Below, one piece after another: positions 18,324 through 22,586 of a stretch of 22,586 bases of DNA. Below the pieces are notes generated by a model. It ran no database searches. It saw only the letters and a list, made by a program, of their open reading frames with translations, and was not told where the DNA came from. This DNA comes from Gnetum montanum. Its lineage: Eukaryota; Streptophyta; Gnetopsida; Gnetales; Gnetaceae. The stretch lies in contig MNCI01003377.1 of the NCBI GenBank assembly GCA_015680685.1, positions 175,695 to 198,280 on the forward strand, in the 5' to 3' direction. Within the stretch, counting starts at the first letter, position 1. The number at the start of each line of letters is the position of its first letter. The position numbers and the translations under genes were made by a program.

Positions 18324-19832
18324 TGTAACAATCTATATTTCTTGCAAATCCTTGGTACATATGATTTTTTTAGAGATTGTTATGCTCATACTTGTATGCT
18401 CATATGTGTTGTTGGTTCAACATGTTTTACATAGTATGATTATGTTAATAATAAGCTTTAGATGTTTTGATTCTTGATTAATGTTATGTAATTATTAATA
18501 TTTAAGTATACCAATATTTTATTTTATTACCATGTAGTAGTTGTATACTGATCATGTTATTGAGTGTGGTAGGACCTCATGAGTTTTGGTTGGGATCATG
18601 ACATGGCTGGTGATTAGTGGTTTATGTAATTATTAATATTAAATTATTCTAGAATGCATGGAATGTGCTAGTAGATAAGAGATAGATAGCTATTATATAT
18701 TAAAATATGTGTTATGTATATTTTCATATGTTCTTCTTATTTTGGACTTATCATACTTATCTATGTTAGGAAGTTTTGGATTATATTTTTAACATTATAT
18801 ATTTTTATGACATTTTTCTCTTTTAATGGTTGGGTTATGTAAGAGAGTTACATGAGTGGAAGAGGAAGTTATGTTTAAGATAAAAAATATTTTTGGTAGT
18901 TTTCTTTTGGCTTTGTGAAAGTTTTAACAAGTGGTGTTTTCTTCTATTCCATGGTTTTCTAGTCAATTTCTATTAAAAAATTCATGATTCAATTCTTCTA
19001 CATATTTTAACAATCCAGAGAGAGGCGCTATGAAATTGGAGTTAGGAAGTGCTTGAGAATTGTAGATTGGTTTTGTAGATTTCTTGGATCTTTATGGATT
19101 TCTTTTTTCTTTTGTGATTTTTCATCATTTGATTTGGGAGGTGAGTTATCTTGGCTTCCTCCCCATTTATGATTACAGGTTTTTGCACATACATGGGATG
19201 GGTCTTGTTTACTTTGTCTTATGATTCTAAAACTATTTTTCTATTAATGAGTTTTGTTTTGAATTGATAGAATGCTATTTAGATAGATTTTTCATGCCTA
19301 ATTCTTAATTAATTATATTGTTATTTTTGTTGATTTTGAAGTTAGGATTTCTAGAGATTTTCATTAGCATAATAAATAGCATATAGAAAAACATTCGTAT
19401 TTCTTACATACATTTGATTTAGGATTCTTGCTATAGGTTTTTAAAATATCCTTGAAAAGTTATCCAATATTTTAAAAAATAATAATTCAAAAAAGCATAT
19501 TATATTTTGAGTTATGTGTCATTCTTTCAAACCTATCCAAAATCGTAGGAATTTCTATGGTGTGGATTAATTAGACTATATATTGAGCATGGCTAAAGAA
19601 AATTCATTGAAAATTTTTCTATAGATAACTTACTCTTCTATGATTCAAATTGTTTTGTAAATATTGAAAAATAGCTTTTCATCATAGAGTTGTGGGTATT
19701 TTTCTATCAACTACTTTTTCCATTTTTGTTTCAGCTTGATTCTCTAAGCTTAGATTTATGGTTCTATAACTCTATATTTGTAATAATGCCTTCCTAAATT
19801 TATAACAAAGAATATGTATACATATTTATTTT
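18324..19832. other. Uncharacterised AT-rich spacer, 1.5 kb
   Basis: No coding frame, RNA gene or repeat is supported. It begins with TGTAACAATCTATATTTC, which resembles the first bases of some plant LTRs, exactly where element B gag similarity stops. No CA end with a CTAAG duplication could be found, so an inserted LTR is only a possibility. Confidence 0.35.
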
Positions 19833-19837
19833 CTAGG
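19833..19837. other. CTAGG next to LTR R (presumed target-site duplication)
   Basis: Five bases directly against the TGATGAG end of the right LTR. Same sequence and orientation as 2850-2854 next to the left LTR. Confidence 0.5.
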
Positions 19838-20238
19838 TGATGAGTGGCGAGGTACCCCTACACTCAACCATACGAAACGAGCGTAGCACGCGCGAGCCGG
19901 TCAAACTCTGCAGACTAAATGCCTAAATGCCCCATGGAACACTTGGGGTTAATCATTCATTGTCTTCCCAGACTTACTTGTTGTTGTCACGGTGTATGGT
20001 TAAGTAAGTCCAAGGTATATGATTTTTTTGGTCTTTTATGGTTTTTCTCCTATGCTCTGAGGTGAAGGGTTGAGGAAGCTAACTAACTCTAACTAAGGAT
20101 CTAAGTCTAAATTAACTAGCGTTAGCATCCGTTCCCACTTGCCATACACACCCTGAACTATGAAACTGTGGCTACCAAACGCTAATCATCACTAGGATTA
20201 CCACATGTAATGCACATGCTCGAAGTGGTCGTACTGAG

Positions 20239-20590
20239 GCACCTAACTAGCCTAAGTGTGATAAGCAGCCGATTCCTTGACTAGCCGTACACACCCGTAG
20301 GTGCTCGTAGCCAAGTCGTACTTACCCCACGTTCTAGGAGTGAAGGGTGAGAAGTCCTAACTAGCCTAGGTGCGATGAGCAGCCGATTCCTTGACTAGCT
20401 GTACACACTAGGACTACCACTGGGATTACCAAGCATAGATCCTGGAATATGCTACTGGGTTACCAAGTAGTCTCAATGCTCGTAATCAAGTCGTACTCAT
20501 ACCGCATGCGACGAGCAGGCGATTCCTTGACTAGCCGTACACATCCTTAGATGCTCGTAATCAAGTCGTACTCATACCGCATTCTAGGAA
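20239..20590 (-). repeat. Tandem amplification in U5 of LTR R, about three units
   Basis: The word CGATTCCTTGACTAGC is found near 20269, 20386 and 20521, each with GTACACA after it and a GCTCGTA-CAAGTCGTACT part after that (the second unit carries an inserted stretch). LTR L has one unit (about 2345-2420). Unit lengths differ (roughly 115, 150 and 80 bp), so the arrangement is imperfect. Confidence 0.7.
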
Positions 20591-20655
20591 AGCAATAAAT
20601 AATAATAAATAAAATCCTATCCATGAACTGCAAGGTTTATCCAATCAATTTCATC

Positions 20656-20661
20656 TTTATT
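20656..20661 (-). terminator. Poly(A) signal of LTR R
   Basis: Minus strand AATAAA in GGCAATAAAGATG, matching the signal at 2278 in LTR L. Confidence 0.6.
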
Positions 20662-20827
20662 GCCGTATACAACTTACGTTCAGGTACAAAGTTGCTCGAA
20701 TAAAGAGTCATTCACTCTAGGACTCCTACTACGGGCACATGGGAAATTAATCTAACTCTGGAGTGATCAAACTGCCAGAGCTTTGCTACTTCTAGCTAGG
20801 ATGGGAAATGAGGGGAGTGCCAGCTCT

Positions 20828-20835
20828 TATTTATA
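20828..20835 (-). promoter_or_regulatory. TATA box of LTR R
   Basis: Minus strand TATAAATAAGAGC, matching the box at 2104 in LTR L, downstream of the palindrome array. Confidence 0.75.
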
Positions 20836-20851
20836 GATTTGGCGGTCAACC

Positions 20852-20944
20852 GTGATATTGCGTACATGGTATTGCAGGGGACGACGTGATATCACGTACG
20901 CGATATCGCATGGGATGCGATATTGCGGCTTGTGCATATCGCAT
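20852..20944 (-). promoter_or_regulatory. GATATCGCG palindrome array, right copy
   Basis: Words such as GTGATATCACG, CGCGATATCGC and GCGATATTGCG repeat upstream of the TATA box. Several CpG sites have become TpG or CpA compared with the left copy (GATATTGCG for GATATCGCG), but spacing and unit shape are kept. Confidence 0.6.
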
Positions 20945-20951
20945 CTCATCA

Positions 20952-20963
20952 TACCCCCATGAC
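20952..20963 (-). promoter_or_regulatory. Polypurine tract of element R
   Basis: Minus strand GTCATGGGGGTA directly before the LTR start, identical to 1976-1987. Confidence 0.75.
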
Positions 20964-20971
20964 TGAATGAA

Positions 20972-20987
20972 AACTCATCCTCAAGTT
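20972..20987 (-). promoter_or_regulatory. Stem-loop before polypurine tract, right copy
   Basis: Minus strand AACTTG-AGGA-TGAGTT. Compared with the left copy two stem bases have changed, giving T-G and G-T wobble pairs in place of C-G and G-C, so the fold is kept in RNA. Confidence 0.5.
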
Positions 20988-21126
20988 TCTTACAATAATA
21001 TCGGGAAGGTATGGAATTATTGAGGGGAATGGAACTAATGGGATGACATGTGAACGGATCATTATTATAAGACTTGACAAAACTGGTGTTCATAACAACA
21101 AGGGTGAACACCTTATTACAATGACA

Positions 21127-21490
21127 TCAGACCTTTGTTGGCAGCTTGAGAGAAAGAGAGAGATAGAAAGAAGTGTTTTTGCTGCCAACGCCAAGATTGT
21201 GCTTTTCGTTGTCCATCCATAAGCGCGCCATTGATCTTGCTCCTTGCATAGCTGCTTCAGCGCTGCTCCATTCCAAGTGTTTGCTCCAACTCCAGATCCA
21301 ATTTGTTGTTTGCATGATTGCCATCTGCACACACAACACAATCATATATTAGCAAGTGTAAATGAATCATCATGTAGTTAATACCTTGCTTCGGTGTAAG
21401 TCCATTGGCTAGGTTGTGGTATGGCTGATATGGACCTGGGAAGATGTTACTGATGACTACTGAAGGTATAGGGGTTAGGAAAAAAATCAA
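21127..21490 (-). pseudogene. Small reading frame with a 60-nt intron-like segment, right copy
   Basis: On the minus strand a frame beginning near 21490 reads FPGPYQPYHNLANGLTPKQ and reaches a GTATT donor at 21384. The 60-nt segment ends TGCAG at 21325 and the frame resumes with LDLELEQTLGMEQ, then meets a TGA. Beyond it the same frame continues with SYARSKINGALMDGQRKAQS. The left copy keeps the same words (EQTLGVEQ, YARSRI, DGQRKAQS). The reading frame seems to have been under selection once, but both copies are closed. No family is recognised. Confidence 0.4.
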
Positions 21491-22056
21491 AAAATTTCGG
21501 GGCTAGGAGAAAATCGAAAAAGTGGGCCCTGTACCCCCATGACTAATCGTGAACCTCCGATAGCATTAGAATGAAGAAGGGAAAAGGAAGAAAGATAGAT
21601 AAAAAGGGACAACTGAAAACATCAATGAAGTAGATGTCAAGATGGTAATGAACAAAATAATAATTAATTGCAAAATGTTAAGGAAAAGAAGTTAACTAAT
21701 GCTCCAAATAGGAATGTCAATGGGTCCTCCCCAAAGCATGTGCATGCCATTAATGCCCTGACAAACCCACATTCAAAGAGTCCATAGGCTCTAGGAATGT
21801 CTTTTGGAACAAGAGTTAAAGACTTAACTGCAAGAATTTACCAAAAAGAAAAAAATGCATCAACCAAAATATATACACTAATGATACAACCGGAAATGAG
21901 GTGAATAACGGAGAGAAGGATGGAGAGAGTAGAATGGAATGGAATCCCATGAATAAGGTGGTGTACAACCCCTTGTGTGTTTGATGATTAATGTGACTGG
22001 GCAAGTCTCATTCCAACTCCGACCTCAAACCAACCACTTCTAGTGACTTCGCATCA

Positions 22057-22365
22057 ATGCATTTGGTTAAACCATCCACATGGATAACGAGGATGCATCT
22101 TCAAAGAGCCACCACCATTCCGATGAAACAAAGGAGAGAATGGGAAGTGAGAAGGGCCTTAGTTAGAGGGAACACTTTTGGTTCCATAACTAGTGCATGT
22201 AGCCCAAATTTTGTTTCATCTAAGGGGTGTGCTTTAAATTCTCACTTTCTTCAGGGGGGTTTTTTTTTTGTGTTTTATGTTTTTATGCATGAGAACCACA
22301 CAATGCAAAGACTTCTTATTTTTATTGTCTCAGCTTCCGATAATTGGGTAACATCCAAATGGTAA
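22057..22365 (+). CDS. Possible antisense ORF of element R, 102 codons
   Basis: Plus-strand frame antisense to element R. It begins MHLVKPSTWITRMHLQ and goes on with RATTIPMKQ and RRALVRGNT, matching the left antisense frame (739-1020, minus strand) over about 45 codons with few changes. The frame stays open a little upstream of this Met (SSDFAS), so the start is uncertain. The C-terminal half after GNT differs from the left copy because of the A-rich or T-rich tract. No domain is recognised. Confidence 0.25.
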   Translation: MHLVKPSTWITRMHLQRATTIPMKQRREWEVRRALVRGNTFGSITSACSPNFVSSKGCALNSHFLQGGFFFVFYVFMHENHTMQRLLIFIVSASDNWVTSKW

Positions 22366-22586
22366 GAAAACTCAAGAAGGGAACATCCAAGCATCCAAGA
22401 GAATGACCAACACAAAAACATAAAGTTCCCTTGAAGTCACACCCTTTGCAATCCTTGAGTCCTTCCTTAGTTTGAGAAATACCTAGTCACTGATTCGTTA
22501 AAGTTCTTATTAGAAGGGGACTATACATTTCCAAGCCAAGAGAAACCATAGAAATTGGTGGATGGATGGATGAAGTGATCTCATTG

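Larger units (their letters stand above)
19838..20951 (-). mobile_element. 3' LTR of element R, 1114 bp, minus strand
   Basis: On the minus strand it starts TGATGAGATGCG (20951) and ends CGCCACTCATCA (19838), with the same seven-base inverted ends as LTR L. Polypurine tract precedes it and no primer-binding site follows, so it is a 3' LTR. TATA box, poly(A) signal and palindrome array are all at corresponding places. It is about 250 bp longer than LTR L, chiefly because a U5 segment is present in about three copies (20239-20590). About nine differences in the terminal 86 bases separate it from LTR L, so the two are separate insertions. Confidence 0.85.
19838..22586 (-). repeat. Right arm of the large inverted repeat
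   Basis: Reverse complement of this stretch follows 300-2849 from end to end, including LTR, hairpin, intron-like segment, antisense frame and the CATC repeat at the far end. The window stops inside the match, so the arm continues to the right. Confidence 0.85.
20952..22586 (-). mobile_element. Element R, internal region before 3' LTR (partial)
   Basis: The minus-strand counterpart of the region before LTR L. It contains the hairpin (20972-20987), a small reading frame with a 60-nt intron-like segment, an extra GTCATGGGGG tract (21534-21543) and an antisense frame. No pol is visible; it would lie to the right of the window. Confidence 0.75.

Noticed and set aside
18324-18341. TGTAACAATCTATATTTC as an LTR start
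   Set aside because: No matching CA end, target duplication, TATA box or polypurine tract could be tied to it.
2850-19837. The 17-kb interior as one transposon with CTAGG target duplication inserted at the centre of a palindrome
   Set aside because: Its ends (TCACTT... and ...TTATTTT) are not inverted or TG/CA, and the left end lies in the middle of a protease frame.
1988-20951. Reading 1988-20951 as one retrotransposon flanked by its two LTRs
   Set aside because: The LTRs are inverted, not direct, each has its polypurine tract on the outer side, and no primer-binding site follows either. They are two 3' LTRs of two elements.
1-22586. Host genes, tRNA, rRNA, CRISPR arrays
   Set aside because: No cloverleaf, rRNA segment, regular spacer array or non-transposon protein could be recognised by reading both strands.

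Overview
The window looks like nuclear, heterochromatic DNA from a seed plant. It is made of nested, mostly dead LTR retrotransposons of the Ty3/gypsy type, with spliced-type plant sequence, iMet-era LTR architecture (TATA box, poly(A) signal, polypurine tract) and long AT-rich, CpG-poor decay products. I found no host gene, rRNA, tRNA or CRISPR array. The species cannot be told from the sequence.

Layout. (1) Bases 1-2849 are the 3' end of a plus-strand element, called L here: about 2 kb of post-pol internal sequence, a polypurine tract and an 862-bp LTR with TGATGAG...CTCATCA ends. (2) Bases 19838-22586 hold the same parts of a second member of the same family, called R, on the minus strand, with a 1114-bp LTR. 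L and R form a large inverted repeat (about 300-2849 against 19838-22586), U5 ends facing inward, and each LTR touches the same five bases, CTAGG. (3) Between them lie 17 kb of older, AT-rich, CpG-poor debris: element A (plus strand, 2855 to about 7461; protease, RT, RNase H, integrase; Athila-like), its probable 3' LTR start at 7462, a gag-like pseudogene (8820-9780), a polypurine tract and a well-delimited LTR (10153-11034), a gag-like pseudogene on the minus strand (11400-11990), a minus-strand LTR-like promoter region (about 12820-12910), and element B (minus strand, 18323 down to about 13930; gag tail, zinc knuckle, protease, RT, RNase H, integrase).

All pol genes are broken by stops, frameshifts and catalytic-residue changes, so nothing here is likely to move by its own enzymes. 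The L/R family is clearly younger: it keeps CpG-rich promoter palindromes and clean LTR ends. Its most interesting parts are a CpG-rich palindromic GATATCGCG array just upstream of the LTR TATA box, a conserved 60-nt intron-like segment inside a small reading frame, a conserved antisense frame, a covarying hairpin before the polypurine tract, and repeated GTCATGGGGG tracts downstream of pol. All alignments were made by eye.
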